A program made the translations under genes and the position numbers. Below are positions 8,870 to 18,410 of a stretch of 64,000 nucleotides of DNA, one piece after another. The notes under the pieces are model-generated. The model was not told the origin of the DNA. It was given only the letters and a program-made list of their open reading frames with translations, and ran no database searches. This stretch comes from Evansella caseinilytica. GTDB taxonomy: Bacteria; Bacillota; Bacilli; Bacillales; Salisediminibacteriaceae. The stretch is from the NCBI RefSeq assembly GCF_900107275.1, contig NZ_FNPI01000009.1:117956-181955 (forward strand), given 5' to 3'. The stretch's first letter is position 1; every line of letters begins with the position of its first letter.

Positions 8870-9427
8870 CTAATGAAGGAAATAATCATCCATACCATCT
8901 TCCACAACTTCCATTATGATTGGTATTGCTGGAGTTCCTAATTCAATTAGGGCTTCATTTTTCTCTGAAACCGTCATTTCGGTATCATTTGCAATTTCCT
9001 CCACGGTTTCTGGAATGGATTCGAAGTGTTCGTTCCAATTTTCATTGAACTCATCGGCTGATTCCCAATGAGAAGATTCGTTTTCTTTCAAATCAACCTT
9101 TGCAATACTTTCTATCGCTATCGCAATGAGATATTCTTCTAGTCCATCAATTTCGTCATTAGCTAACTTCTCATGCAAATATGGTAGTGCATCATTTCCA
9201 ATTTCAACAATCGCATCAAAGTTTTCATTGTCTTGAATGTAATCATAGGGGGTAGAGCTGTAAGCCAATTCATTTTTTTCAGCGATGTTCTTTTGTATTG
9301 TTAAAGTGATTGAATCCAAGTTTTTATCAATCTCCTTCTCAATGGCTGCACTCGGCTGCAGATTGTTAAATAATAAAGTAACCACAAAGCTAATGATAAA
9401 GACAATTGCGAAAATTTTTCTTTTCAA
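8870..9427 (-). CDS. Small secreted or anchored protein of unknown function, apparent frameshift at the C-terminus
   Basis: 185 residues from a TTG start with a GGGGGG site 7 nt upstream. It has an N-terminal signal or anchor helix (residues 4-22) and then an acidic, helical protein with HEAT-like turns (GNDALPYLHEKL and GTPAIPIIMEVV). It lies 13 nt after the gene at 9441 and probably shares its transcript. The frame stops at TAG after DDYFLH. Reading on with one extra T gives FPSLVELTEGSDVEASEK-, a natural Lys/Glu-rich tail ending at 8808, so one base may have been lost here. No function is recognised. Confidence 0.65.
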   Translation of the reverse strand: MKRKIFAIVFIISFVVTLLFNNLQPSAAIEKEIDKNLDSITLTIQKNIAEKNELAYSSTPYDYIQDNENFDAIVEIGNDALPYLHEKLANDEIDGLEEYLIAIAIESIAKVDLKENESSHWESADEFNENWNEHFESIPETVEEIANDTEMTVSEKNEALIELGTPAIPIIMEVVEDGMDDYFLH

Positions 9428-9440
9428 TGTTATCCCCCCT

Positions 9441-9902
9441 TTATTTTACGGCATATTTACGGACGGCATTCCCATAATAGGCAGAACTGTATAGGTCCCA
9501 TCCATTATGTTCTAATAGCTCCAACTGCCCCCATTTCGCTCTTGTTTTTTGACTGACTATTCTACCAAAGTGTTTGATACCCGAACTTGCTCCGTAAGAA
9601 ATAATTTCATAAACCGCAACATTTTGGCTATCCATTGGTTGACTATATTTGTACCCTTTATCAGCTAAGTAATTATTAACTTTAGAACTGGTAGGTTTTT
9701 TTGATCCCCATGGCCAAATCCATTTACTTCTATCACCTAACGCATTAGCAAGGCAATTGTATTTGTCTGTGGCATCTGCCACCCATTTATAATTTCCAGA
9801 AACTTCTAAACCCTTATTGATTGTTTCTTTAGGTGTAGTCATCCCAGCCAGAGTGGCCGTTGAAGAACCAGCAAAGACAGCAAGTACAATCAAAAGTGCC
9901 AT
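9441..9902 (-). CDS. Small secreted protein with NCLA...HFG motifs, start damaged or uncertain
   Basis: 153 residues. A hydrophobic segment (residues 2-18, then SSTATLAG) looks like a signal peptide without its basic start. The mature part has YNCLANALG followed by WIWPWG and a later KHFGRIV. This Cys and His pattern resembles the DUF7689-type group and papain-like folds, but the assignment is tentative. The only usable in-frame start is the ATG at 9902, which has no ribosome site at normal distance (GGGAG is 18 nt away). A GTG at that site would give a normal M-N-K-L-F-V-M signal start if one more A were present, so a one-base loss is possible. Local base composition is AT-rich compared with the neighbouring operons. 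Confidence 0.5.
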   Translation of the reverse strand: MALLIVLAVFAGSSTATLAGMTTPKETINKGLEVSGNYKWVADATDKYNCLANALGDRSKWIWPWGSKKPTSSKVNNYLADKGYKYSQPMDSQNVAVYEIISYGASSGIKHFGRIVSQKTRAKWGQLELLEHNGWDLYSSAYYGNAVRKYAVK

Positions 9903-10331
9903 TACAAATAATTGTTCACTCTCCCAGAGTTTTTTACCTTACTGTGCTTATAACTCTCCTGTCAATTAAACTCTATTTCTCTTTTTGAAATAGAAAAGTA
10001 CACCTATCCTTCCTCCATCTAAAATCTACTAATTCTCCCCTAAAATATACCATTGAAATTTTTGGAATGTCACAGGATTATTTACCTATTTAGTACCATT
10101 AGCTTTGCATATTTTTTTTTTGAATGTCAAGGGATTTTTACAAAAGTGTGTTTGAAGGTACAAAAAACACCTTTTTAACTTTTTTTGGCTGGTTATGTCC
10201 CAGCCCGTCCCTCGTCCCTATTCCTCCAGGTGTCAAAAAGCCATCGGGGAGAGGACAAAACATCCCATCCCCGAAGCGAGCGTGGCGAGCCTTTTTCTAC
10301 TGAAGCTGGCGGCGAATTTTCAGCAAACGGA
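9903..10331. other. Intergenic region, 429 nt
   Basis: Upstream part is AT-rich leader of the small secreted-protein genes. The part next to metH holds a weak terminator. Two overlapping plus-strand frames here are GC-skewed shadows of metH. Confidence 0.5.
10235..10274 (-). terminator. Probable terminator of the methionine operon
   Basis: On the minus strand TCGGGGA and TCCCCGA form a 7-bp stem with an 18-nt loop followed by TGGCTTTTTG, 58 nt after the metH stop. The loop is long, so the call is moderate. Confidence 0.45.
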
Positions 10332-13300
10332 TCAGACACTGAAGTATCTGCCCTCCGGATGGGCGAAAACCATTGCCGTCACCGAAGCTTCCGGATCCAT
10401 CATATAGCCTTCCGTCAGTTGAATGCCAATGTCTTCCGGACAAAGCAGGCGGAAAAGCTTTTCCTGGTCTTCCAGCGCCGGGCATGCCGGGTATCCGAAG
10501 GAAACGCGCACGCCTTGATACCGGGCAGAAAACCGATCCTGCATCGTAAAATCGACAGGATCAGGAAAACCCCATTGATCACGAATCAGTTGATGAACAT
10601 ACTCCGCAAATCCCTCGGCAAGCTCCAGTGCCAGCGCCTGGAGACTGTGGCTCCGTAAATAATCTCCGGCTTCCTTCCAGCGCTGCGCTTGCTGGCGAAT
10701 CCCTTTTCCGGCGGTGACAGCGAGAAAGCAGACATAGTCCATTTCGCCGCTGTCCGTCGGCCTTAGAAAGTCGGCTAATGACAGGAAAGGTGCTTTTTGC
10801 TGCCGCGGAAACCGAAACCGCTCAAGGACGGTCATCTGATCTTTCGGATCATAAATAACAATGTCATCGCCGTCGCCTTGTGCCGGGAAAAATTGGTACA
10901 TACCATCCAACGAAATAAGCTTTTCCGTATGGCCGGCAGCAATTAAATCCTCTACCACTTCCTTTAACTGCAGCGCCTTGTGATCTTTTTCCGCCAGCAA
11001 TTTGGCTACCCTTCCCTGCAGCCCAAGATGCTTGCCCAGCAATGTTTGCCAATTTAAATACGGAATGACATGAGGCAGGGAAAAATCCTTTAACACATGC
11101 CGCTTCCGATCCGGCGGAAGATACACCGGAACGGAAGTAGAAACGCTGGACCGGATCTTGACTGCTGTGGCAGTTGCTGTTCCTTGCTGCCTGTCGTCCG
11201 CCATTACTCGGCGCTCCTGTTTTTCGCGGGTAAAGCGGATCAGTTCCTCCCGCTCAGCAGGGTTTTGCAGGCGATTGGCTAACTGAAGCCCGTCCATGGC
11301 ATCCTTGGCGTAAATGACCGGGCCGGAATATTCCGGTGAAATTTTATTGTCGGTAAACTTTCGCGACAAGGCTGCGCCGCCTACAAGAATCGGAATGGAA
11401 ATATTCGATTGTCGCAAATCCTGTGCTGTCAAAACCATTTGTTGAGCGGATTTCACCAATAATCCCGACAAGCCGATCATATCCGGCTTTTCCTTGCGAA
11501 CAGCTTCGATCAACGCTTGCGGCGTCACCTTAATCCCCAGATCAATCACTTTGAAGCCATTGTTGCTTAAAATGATTTCCACGAGATTTTTGCCGATATC
11601 GTGGACATCCCCTTTCACAGTAGCTAAAACAACCTTGCCTTTTCCACTGTCATCGTTCTTTTCCATAAACTGCTCAAGGAAGGCAACGGCTGCCTTCATC
11701 ACTTCGGCGCTTTGAAGAACCTCGGCAACGATTAATTGATTTTGATCAAACAGCTTGCCCACCTTCGCCATCCCGTCCATCAACGGACCGTTGACAATTT
11801 CCAGAGGGTCGGCATAGGCTTTCAACGCCGTTTCCAAGTCCGGTATCAGCCCTTCCTTCGTGCCTTCCACAACGTAATGAGCCAGCCTTTCTTCCAAAGT
11901 CATGCTCACCGTGGGCTTCTTTGCCACCGATTTTTTTCCGCGGTAAAACTCGACCAGCGCCGCTAGTGTTGCATCCGTCGTCCGAAACAGCAGCTCCTCC
12001 GACATTTCCCGCTCCTTCTCCGGGATCGACGCAAACCGCTCCAGCTTTTCCGTGTTGACAATCGCATAATCAAGCCCGGCTTTCGTACAGTGATATAAAA
12101 ACACCGCGTTGACGATTTCTCTGCCGACAGGCGGCAGTCCGAACGACACATTGCTGACTCCCAGAATCGTCAGGCATTCGGGTAGCGCTTCTTTAATCAG
12201 CCGGATGCCTTTTACTGTCTCGCTGGCAGAACCAATATATTGCTCATCGCCGGTACCAACCGGAAAAACCAACGGGTCAAAAATAATATCCCTCGGGTTC
12301 ATACCGTATTTTTCCACCAGCAGCCGATAGGAACGCCTGGCAATCTCCAGCTTTCGCTCCGCCGTTACCGCCATTCCTGTTTCATCGATCGTGCCGACGA
12401 CGACGGCTGCGCCGTACTTCTGCAATATAGGAACCACTTTCTCAAAGCGCTCTTCTCCATCTTCCAGGTTGATGGAATTGATGATCGCTTTCCCTTGGGA
12501 ATAGGTCAATGCTTTTTCGATCACCTGCTCATCGGTGGAGTCGATCATTAGGGGAACCTTCACTTTATTAATCACCTGCTGAAGAAACGGCTCAAAGTCC
12601 TCCCATTCATCACGATCAGGGTCCGCAAGGCAAATGTCGATAATATGCGCTCCGCCCTTCACTTGCGCCCGCGCGATTTCCGACGCTTCCTCGTATTTTC
12701 CTTCGGCTATCAGCCGCTTAAACTTGCGGGAACCGATCACATTCGTTCGTTCGCCTACCATGAGCGGCCGCATTTCTTCATCATAAATGAGCGGTTCAAT
12801 GCCGGAAACAGCGTGGGGGTGCTCCTTTGGTATCGTTCTTGGGAGAAAGGCTTGGACGGCCTCGGCGATGGCTGCAATATGCTCCGGCTTAGTACCGCAG
12901 CAGCCTCCCACCATGTTCAGCCATCCCTTTTCCGCAAACCCGGCGATTTTTTTCGCCAACGATTCCGGTGATTCATGATAATGTCCTTCTTCATCGGGCA
13001 AGCCGGCATTCGGGTAGCAGCTGACAGCCGTCGTTGCCAGCTCCGAGAGCGAGCGGATGTGGTCCCGCATTAATTCCGGTCCGGTCGCACAGTTCAACCC
13101 TACCATCGCCGGCTTCATATGCTCCAGGGATAAGTAAAAGGCTTCGATGTTCTGCCCCGCCAGCGTCGTCCCCATCGGCTCAATCGTCCCGGAAACGATA
13201 AGCGGCAGCGTTCGGTGCAACGCCGCCGATGCCCGTTGAATGCCGATGAAGCCCGCTTTGACATTCCGCATGTCCTGGCATGTTTCCAATAACAGCACAT

Positions 13301-13769
13301 CGACTCCGCCGCGGATTAATCCTCTCACTTGTTCTTCATAGGCAGCCACAAGCTCGTCAAAGGTGATGCCGCCGGTTACGGAGATTGCTTTCGTTGTCGG
13401 GCCCATTGATCCAGCGACAAACCGCGGCCACTCCAGTGTGGAATAATGGTCTGCCGCCGCCCGCGCGATTTGTGCGGAGACATAGTTTATTTCCTCCGCC
13501 ATATGGCTCAGGTCGTAATCTGCGAGGACGATGGACGTCGCACCGAATGTATTTGTTTCAATCATATCTGCCCCTGCTTCCAAATATTGCAGGTGAATGC
13601 GTTCGACAACATCCGGCGCGGTCAAATTCAAATACTCATTGCAACCCTCGTACTCCTCGCCGCCGAAGTCGCCCGCTGTCAGATTGGCATCCTGCAGCAT
13701 CGTTCCGGTTGCGCCGTCAAACACAATGATTTTCTTTTTCAGCTGTTCTTCAAATAAAGTGATTGTCAT
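10332..13769 (-). CDS. metH: Cobalamin-dependent methionine synthase
   Basis: 1145 residues, the length of full MetH enzymes. It transfers the methyl group of methyltetrahydrofolate to homocysteine through cobalamin. Domains in order: homocysteine-binding barrel (1-315; Zn cysteines in GGCCGT near 290), pterin-binding barrel (about 330-600), cobalamin-binding region (about 630-880; DVHDIGKN with the lower-ligand His near 723), and the AdoMet reactivation domain (about 900-1145; GYPACP). The ATG has AAGGAAGG at good distance. It is the last gene of the metI-metC-yitJ-metH operon, 18 nt after yitJ, and so falls under the S-box leader at 18150-18330. The strain needs cobalamin or must take it up for this route. 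Confidence 0.98.
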   Translation of the reverse strand: MTITLFEEQLKKKIIVFDGATGTMLQDANLTAGDFGGEEYEGCNEYLNLTAPDVVERIHLQYLEAGADMIETNTFGATSIVLADYDLSHMAEEINYVSAQIARAAADHYSTLEWPRFVAGSMGPTTKAISVTGGITFDELVAAYEEQVRGLIRGGVDVLLLETCQDMRNVKAGFIGIQRASAALHRTLPLIVSGTIEPMGTTLAGQNIEAFYLSLEHMKPAMVGLNCATGPELMRDHIRSLSELATTAVSCYPNAGLPDEEGHYHESPESLAKKIAGFAEKGWLNMVGGCCGTKPEHIAAIAEAVQAFLPRTIPKEHPHAVSGIEPLIYDEEMRPLMVGERTNVIGSRKFKRLIAEGKYEEASEIARAQVKGGAHIIDICLADPDRDEWEDFEPFLQQVINKVKVPLMIDSTDEQVIEKALTYSQGKAIINSINLEDGEERFEKVVPILQKYGAAVVVGTIDETGMAVTAERKLEIARRSYRLLVEKYGMNPRDIIFDPLVFPVGTGDEQYIGSASETVKGIRLIKEALPECLTILGVSNVSFGLPPVGREIVNAVFLYHCTKAGLDYAIVNTEKLERFASIPEKEREMSEELLFRTTDATLAALVEFYRGKKSVAKKPTVSMTLEERLAHYVVEGTKEGLIPDLETALKAYADPLEIVNGPLMDGMAKVGKLFDQNQLIVAEVLQSAEVMKAAVAFLEQFMEKNDDSGKGKVVLATVKGDVHDIGKNLVEIILSNNGFKVIDLGIKVTPQALIEAVRKEKPDMIGLSGLLVKSAQQMVLTAQDLRQSNISIPILVGGAALSRKFTDNKISPEYSGPVIYAKDAMDGLQLANRLQNPAEREELIRFTREKQERRVMADDRQQGTATATAVKIRSSVSTSVPVYLPPDRKRHVLKDFSLPHVIPYLNWQTLLGKHLGLQGRVAKLLAEKDHKALQLKEVVEDLIAAGHTEKLISLDGMYQFFPAQGDGDDIVIYDPKDQMTVLERFRFPRQQKAPFLSLADFLRPTDSGEMDYVCFLAVTAGKGIRQQAQRWKEAGDYLRSHSLQALALELAEGFAEYVHQLIRDQWGFPDPVDFTMQDRFSARYQGVRVSFGYPACPALEDQEKLFRLLCPEDIGIQLTEGYMMDPEASVTAMVFAHPEGRYFSV

Positions 13770-13787
13770 TGGGCTTTCCTTCCTTTG

Positions 13788-15686
13788 CTAGCTGTGCGAC
13801 ACCGTCGCTGCTCCAGTTTTTGCGCGAATATATTCCGTCAACTCGACAGTAATATCATATCTCATAAACGGCGTAATCAAATAGATGCCGTTAAAATACT
13901 CCAGCGCTCCGTCAATTAAATGTTTGGCAATGGCAATGCCTTGCTTTTTCGCCTGTTGCTTATCGTCCCTGCAGGCGGCCATCGTCCGGCGGATGTCATC
14001 CGTAAGCTTGATTCCCGGAACTTCATGATGCAAAAATTCCGCGTTTTGATACCCTGTAAGCGGCATGATGCCTAAAAATATCGGAGCCTTGATATGTTTC
14101 GTATGTTCATAAATTTCTGACATTTGTCCTGTTGAAAAAACCGGCTGAGTTAAAAAATAATCCGCTCCATGCGCCACCTTCTTCTCCAGCCGCTGGACCG
14201 CTTTTTCTAAATGCCTGACATTCGGATTAAAAGCGGCGGCAACGGTGAAGTTTGTTTTCCGCCCAAGGGACTTGCCGGTAAAGGAGATTCCTTCGTTGCA
14301 TTGTTTTATCAACTGGATCAGTTCGAACGAAGATAAATCATACACGGAAGTGGCACCGGGAAAATCACCGACTTTAGCGGGATCACCGGTGATCGCCAGT
14401 ATATTTTCCAGCCCGAGAGCGGACAGCCCCATCAGGTGGGATTGCAGACCGATTAAGTTGCGGTCTCTGCACGTGATATGGACGATGGGCGGCACATCCA
14501 CCTGCCGTTTTACGAGAACGCTCATGCTTAAATTGCAGATCCGCGGCGTTGCCAAGGAATTGTCCGCCAGCGTGACCGCATCAACACCGGCGTCCTTTAA
14601 CGCCTTAGCTCCTAGTAAATAGTTGCTTGTGATTAAATTTTTTGGCGGATCCAATTCCACAATCACCGTTTTTCTCGTCGCAACGGCTTCGTGTAACGGA
14701 ACAGCTGTTTTTTTTCCGGCGGTCGGCGGTGTGATTTCCAGCGCCGGTTGTGCCGGCAGCCGCGCTATTTTTTTCTCCGTCAACGGCTGTTTCCCTTTCA
14801 CGGCTTCGGCAACGGCCTTAATGTGAGCCGGAGTCGTTCCACAGCAGCCGCCGATCAAACGAACGCCCTGTTCTCGCAAGGCAATGGCGGCTTTTTGAAA
14901 GTAGTCATCATTTGCGGAATAATGATAGCGGCCATTGTCGTAGCTTGGCAGGCTGGCGTTCGGGTATGCCGAAAGATAAGCGCGGGACGGAAGCGGCACC
15001 GTTTCCAGGGAGCGGATCATATGGTGCGGTCCCATCCGGCAATTTAAGCCGACAACGTCAGCCCCTGAAGTTTCCAGCTTCGCAAATGCTTCCTTCACGG
15101 TCAGACCGCCTTGCACAAGGGCGACCTCAGGCAGGGAAAGCTGCGCAATAAGCGGCAGCCCAGTTTCTTTTCGGGCGATGGCCAAAACCGTTTCCAGCTC
15201 TTCCAAATCGTAGTATGTTTCGAGCAGAAGTCCGTCAACGCCCTCCGCCAGCAAATGATGCAGCTGTTCTCTGAAGCTTCTTTTCACCTCTGAAAGGAGA
15301 ATCGGTTTGCCTGGTGATGTGCGAATGCCGCCGATTGTTCCCAAGATGTATTTATGCTCATATGGAAGCTGTTCCCGTCGTTCCTCATGCGCTTTTTTGT
15401 ACTCTTTCACAACCGTTTTTGCCAGCCGCACCGCTGCAGTGTTAATCGCTTTTACTTGGTCTTCCAGACCGTAGCGGGACAGTTTTTCGTAATTGGCGCC
15501 GTACGTGTTCGTTTGAATCACCTGGGCTCCGACGTCGATGTAAGCGCGGTGGATTTTCTTCACCTGCTCCGGCTTTGATATATTCAGTTCCTCAAAGCAA
15601 TTGCCGATACCGTGGGAATAGAGCAACGTCCCCATGGCGCCGTCGGCAACGACGATGTTTTCTTGAAGTTCTTCTAACAATCCCAT
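13788..15686 (-). CDS. yitJ: Bifunctional homocysteine S-methyltransferase / 5,10-methylenetetrahydrofolate reductase
   Basis: 632 residues from the ATG at 15686 (GGAG 9 nt upstream); the frame is open 186 nt further but that part overlaps metC. Residues 1-300 are a Zn-dependent homocysteine methyltransferase barrel (DGAMGT near the start, IGGCCGTTP near 290). Residues of about 330-620 are a MetF-like reductase (FAD-binding TIM barrel; ITGDPAK, FLTQPVFS). The fusion matches B. subtilis YitJ. The reductase half makes the methyltetrahydrofolate that MetH uses. The start lies 1 nt after the metC stop, suggesting translational coupling. Confidence 0.96.
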   Translation of the reverse strand: MGLLEELQENIVVADGAMGTLLYSHGIGNCFEELNISKPEQVKKIHRAYIDVGAQVIQTNTYGANYEKLSRYGLEDQVKAINTAAVRLAKTVVKEYKKAHEERREQLPYEHKYILGTIGGIRTSPGKPILLSEVKRSFREQLHHLLAEGVDGLLLETYYDLEELETVLAIARKETGLPLIAQLSLPEVALVQGGLTVKEAFAKLETSGADVVGLNCRMGPHHMIRSLETVPLPSRAYLSAYPNASLPSYDNGRYHYSANDDYFQKAAIALREQGVRLIGGCCGTTPAHIKAVAEAVKGKQPLTEKKIARLPAQPALEITPPTAGKKTAVPLHEAVATRKTVIVELDPPKNLITSNYLLGAKALKDAGVDAVTLADNSLATPRICNLSMSVLVKRQVDVPPIVHITCRDRNLIGLQSHLMGLSALGLENILAITGDPAKVGDFPGATSVYDLSSFELIQLIKQCNEGISFTGKSLGRKTNFTVAAAFNPNVRHLEKAVQRLEKKVAHGADYFLTQPVFSTGQMSEIYEHTKHIKAPIFLGIMPLTGYQNAEFLHHEVPGIKLTDDIRRTMAACRDDKQQAKKQGIAIAKHLIDGALEYFNGIYLITPFMRYDITVELTEYIRAKTGAATVSHS

Positions 15687-15687
15687 T

Positions 15688-16899
15688 TTATACGGCTCCT
15701 CTGTTCCAACGATAATCTGTATTTTCTGCCGACGTCCTGCCTTCAGCAATAGCATCCAGGGCCGTCGTAAAGTCCGCGAGCAAATCGTCGATGTTTTCCA
15801 ACCCAACGGACAAGCGCAACAGCCCCCCGTGAATGCCCCTTTTCTCCCGCTCCGCCTCCGGCATCGCGGCATGAGACATTTTCGCCGGATAGGAAAGAAT
15901 CGACTCCACTGCTCCGAGGCTCACGGCAAAAACCGGAATCGTCAATCTTTCCACTAATTGTTTTACCTGGGCTTCGCCCGCAAGGCGGAAAGAAAGCACC
16001 GCGCCGGCACCGGATGCCTGCTGAAAATGCGCCGCGTGCCCTTGATGATTTTCCAGTCCCGGATAGTACACTTGTTTAACAGCAGGGTGGCGGTCGAAAA
16101 AATACGCCAGCACTCCGGCTGATTGCTGCGACTGCTTCAGCCGGACGTGAAGGGTTTTCAGCCCCCTCAGCACGAGCCAGCTGTCCTGAACACCAAGGAC
16201 GGCACCAAATGTGTTTTGCAAAAACGCCAGCTTTTCCGCAAGCTGCTCATCCCTGACTACTGCCAGACCGGCAACGACATCACTGTGTCCCGCAATGAAC
16301 TTGGTGGCACTATGGATTACAATATCCGCTCCGAGTTCCAGCGGCCGTTGAAGGATCGGCGTCAAAAACGTATTGTCGACAAAGGTGAGGCAATTGTTTT
16401 TTTTCGCAAGCTCACATATCGCCCGCAAGTTCGAAACCTTTAGCAGCGGATTGGAGGGGGTCTCGACATAAATGACTTTTGTATTCGGCTGTAAACTGCC
16501 TTCTATTTGTTTGAGATCGGACGTGTCCACAAAGCTATGTTCAATTCCGAATCTTGACAACACTTCCGTAAGGACGCGGAAGGTGCCGCCGTATACATCC
16601 TCAGAGACGATAACATGGTCTCCTTTGGACAGCAGCAAAAACACAGTGGAAATCGCCGCCATTCCCGAAGAAAAGGCAAAGCCCCTTGTGCCTCCTTCCA
16701 GTTGAGCGATCGTATCTTCCAAGGCTTCTCTCGTCGGATTTCCGGAGCGGGCATAATCATATTTTCCAAACGCATCGACGTCGGCCTGATGAAAGGTGGA
16801 AGCATGGTGAATCGGGACGCTGACTGCTCCGGTTCCCGGATCGACAGAGTGGTTGTTATGAATAAGACGAGTTTCCAATTGAAGTTTGCAATTCGCCAT
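15688..16899 (-). CDS. metC: Cystathionine beta-lyase
   Basis: 403 residues, PLP-dependent Cys/Met metabolism family. It cleaves cystathionine to homocysteine, pyruvate and ammonia. The PLP lysine sits in VIHSATKFIAGHSD; YDYARSGNPTR and the SSGMAAIS loop are also present. I start at the ATG at 16899 behind GGGGG; the longer frame runs into metI. The gene follows metI by 4 nt. Between the two paralogues, gene order (second after metI) and sequence style match B. subtilis MetC, but a gamma-synthase or gamma-lyase activity cannot be excluded from sequence alone. Confidence 0.93.
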   Translation of the reverse strand: MANCKLQLETRLIHNNHSVDPGTGAVSVPIHHASTFHQADVDAFGKYDYARSGNPTREALEDTIAQLEGGTRGFAFSSGMAAISTVFLLLSKGDHVIVSEDVYGGTFRVLTEVLSRFGIEHSFVDTSDLKQIEGSLQPNTKVIYVETPSNPLLKVSNLRAICELAKKNNCLTFVDNTFLTPILQRPLELGADIVIHSATKFIAGHSDVVAGLAVVRDEQLAEKLAFLQNTFGAVLGVQDSWLVLRGLKTLHVRLKQSQQSAGVLAYFFDRHPAVKQVYYPGLENHQGHAAHFQQASGAGAVLSFRLAGEAQVKQLVERLTIPVFAVSLGAVESILSYPAKMSHAAMPEAEREKRGIHGGLLRLSVGLENIDDLLADFTTALDAIAEGRTSAENTDYRWNRGAV

Positions 16900-16903
16900 T
16901 TTG

Positions 16904-18031
16904 TCAACATCCCCCTTTAGCTTTTTGTAAAGCGTGGTCCAAGTCAGCCAATAAATCTTCCGCTTCCTCAATTCCCACCGAAAAGCGCAACAGCCGTCCA
17001 CAAATACCGTTGGCAAGGCGGATATCTTCCGGAATATCCGCATGAGTCTGCGTCGCCGGGTAGGTGATAAAGCTCTCCACGCCGCCAAGGCTTTCGGCAA
17101 ACGATATCAGTTTCAACTCTTTCAAAAAAGGCGGAACCATACTTTCGTTGCGAATGCGGAAGGATAGCATTCCTCCCCGGCCCGGATACAGCACCTCATC
17201 CACGCCGTCATGTGCCTGCAGGAAGGAAACGATTTGTTTCGCGTTTTCCTCATGCTTTTTCATCCGTAAAGCCAATGTTTTCATCCCGCGAATTAACAGC
17301 CAGGAATCAAATGGGGACAACACTGCGCCAATGGCATTATGCAAGGTGGCTAGCTGGTTGCACAGTTCGTCTTTCTTCGCCACTATTAATCCCGCCAGCA
17401 CATCGTTGTGACCGCCTAAATATTTGGTGGCACTGTGAATGACAATGTCAGCCCCTTCGCTGATCGGTTGCTGAATGAGCGGAGTGTAAAAGGTATTGTC
17501 GACAATGAGCAACAGCCGATGCGCTTTCGCAATCCTGCTGAACGCCGCAATATCCGCCTGCTGCATCAACGGATTTGTCGGTGTTTCGATAAACAGCGCT
17601 TTTGTTTTGTCGTTAATCAACTGTTCAAAGCGTGCTGGCTCCCGAGTATCCACATAATGAAAGCGAATGCCGTATTGGTTTAAAATCTGTTCAAATAAGC
17701 GGTACGAACCGCCGTAAAGATCTTCGGAAACAATCACCTCATCCCCTTGCCTAAACAAGCCGAACACGGTATGAATGGCAGCCATTCCCGAGCTGCAGGC
17801 AAAGCCGCGGTCGCCCTTTTCCAACGAAGCGATCGCTTCTTCCAGAATCGCTCGTGTGGGGTTGCCCGTCCTCGTGTAATCATACCCGGTGGATTCGCCG
17901 ATTCCGGTATGCCGGTATGCCGTTGAAAAATAAACGGGCGGATTGACAGCTCCGGTGATATCATCCTGACGATTGCCAATCTGGACTAACTGCGTGTTTA
18001 AACAATAAGGTATATCCTTTTCCTCAGACAT
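16904..18031 (-). CDS. metI: Cystathionine gamma-synthase / O-acetylhomoserine thiolyase
   Basis: 375 residues from the ATG at 18031, chosen because AGGGGG lies 7 nt upstream. PLP-dependent; joins an activated homoserine to cysteine (or sulfide). Visible motifs are YDYTRTGNPTR, CSSGMAAIH and the lysine in IHSATKYLGGHND. First gene of the methionine operon, directly behind the S-box leader, as in B. subtilis metIC. It is homologous to the next gene (metC), a normal pairing in this pathway. Confidence 0.95.
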   Translation of the reverse strand: MSEEKDIPYCLNTQLVQIGNRQDDITGAVNPPVYFSTAYRHTGIGESTGYDYTRTGNPTRAILEEAIASLEKGDRGFACSSGMAAIHTVFGLFRQGDEVIVSEDLYGGSYRLFEQILNQYGIRFHYVDTREPARFEQLINDKTKALFIETPTNPLMQQADIAAFSRIAKAHRLLLIVDNTFYTPLIQQPISEGADIVIHSATKYLGGHNDVLAGLIVAKKDELCNQLATLHNAIGAVLSPFDSWLLIRGMKTLALRMKKHEENAKQIVSFLQAHDGVDEVLYPGRGGMLSFRIRNESMVPPFLKELKLISFAESLGGVESFITYPATQTHADIPEDIRLANGICGRLLRFSVGIEEAEDLLADLDHALQKAKGGC

Positions 18032-18149
18032 CTTTTTTCCCCCTAACATTCGGTTAAGCAAGGCTGACTCTGTATCATTCTGGTCCTTTCTTCAACAGCT
18101 GAAGGCAGCCGCAGTACAGCAAATCTCCCGCACGGTAGCCGTTGATAAA

Positions 18150-18330
18150 TAAAAAGTCGACCTCCGATAAAAGAGGTCGACGATTGCTTTACAGAAAAGA
18201 GAGCTTTCTGCCCGTCGGACCTCTCATCTTTCAGAACAGCGTTCTGCTGGATTTGGCACCTGTTGAATTTTCATTCAATGGTTGCCGAGGTGTCATCGGG
18301 CCAGATCCCTCAACCTCTCTTGATAAGAGT
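18150..18330 (-). promoter_or_regulatory. S-box (SAM-I) riboswitch with terminator, metI leader
   Basis: Read on the minus strand: CTTATCAAGAGAGGTtGAGGG, then CTGGCCC, GATGA, the GGCAACC core, GGTGCCAAATCC, and AGATGAGAG. These are the conserved S-box landmarks in the right order (about 18330-18213). The expression platform ends in a strong stem, GTCGACCTC with GAGGTCGAC, followed by TTTTT (18182-18150). SAM binding should favour the terminator and shut the methionine operon. Confidence 0.96.
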
Positions 18331-18354
18331 CCTTGCATGATTTAATTAAACTTG

Positions 18355-18383
18355 ATTATAGATGGTAATGATTTGTTCGTCAA
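18355..18383 (-). promoter_or_regulatory. Sigma-A promoter of the methionine operon
   Basis: On the minus strand TTGACG (18383-18378) and TATAAT (18360-18355) are separated by 17 bp, placing the start of transcription about 20 nt before the S-box. Confidence 0.9.
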
Positions 18384-18410
18384 TGCTAATGTTGAATTTT
18401 TTTCAAAAAA

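Noticed and set aside
10180..10210. GGCTGG...CCAGCC hairpin as a metH terminator
   Set aside because: On the minus strand it is followed by an A run, not a T run; the hairpin at 10235-10274 fits better.
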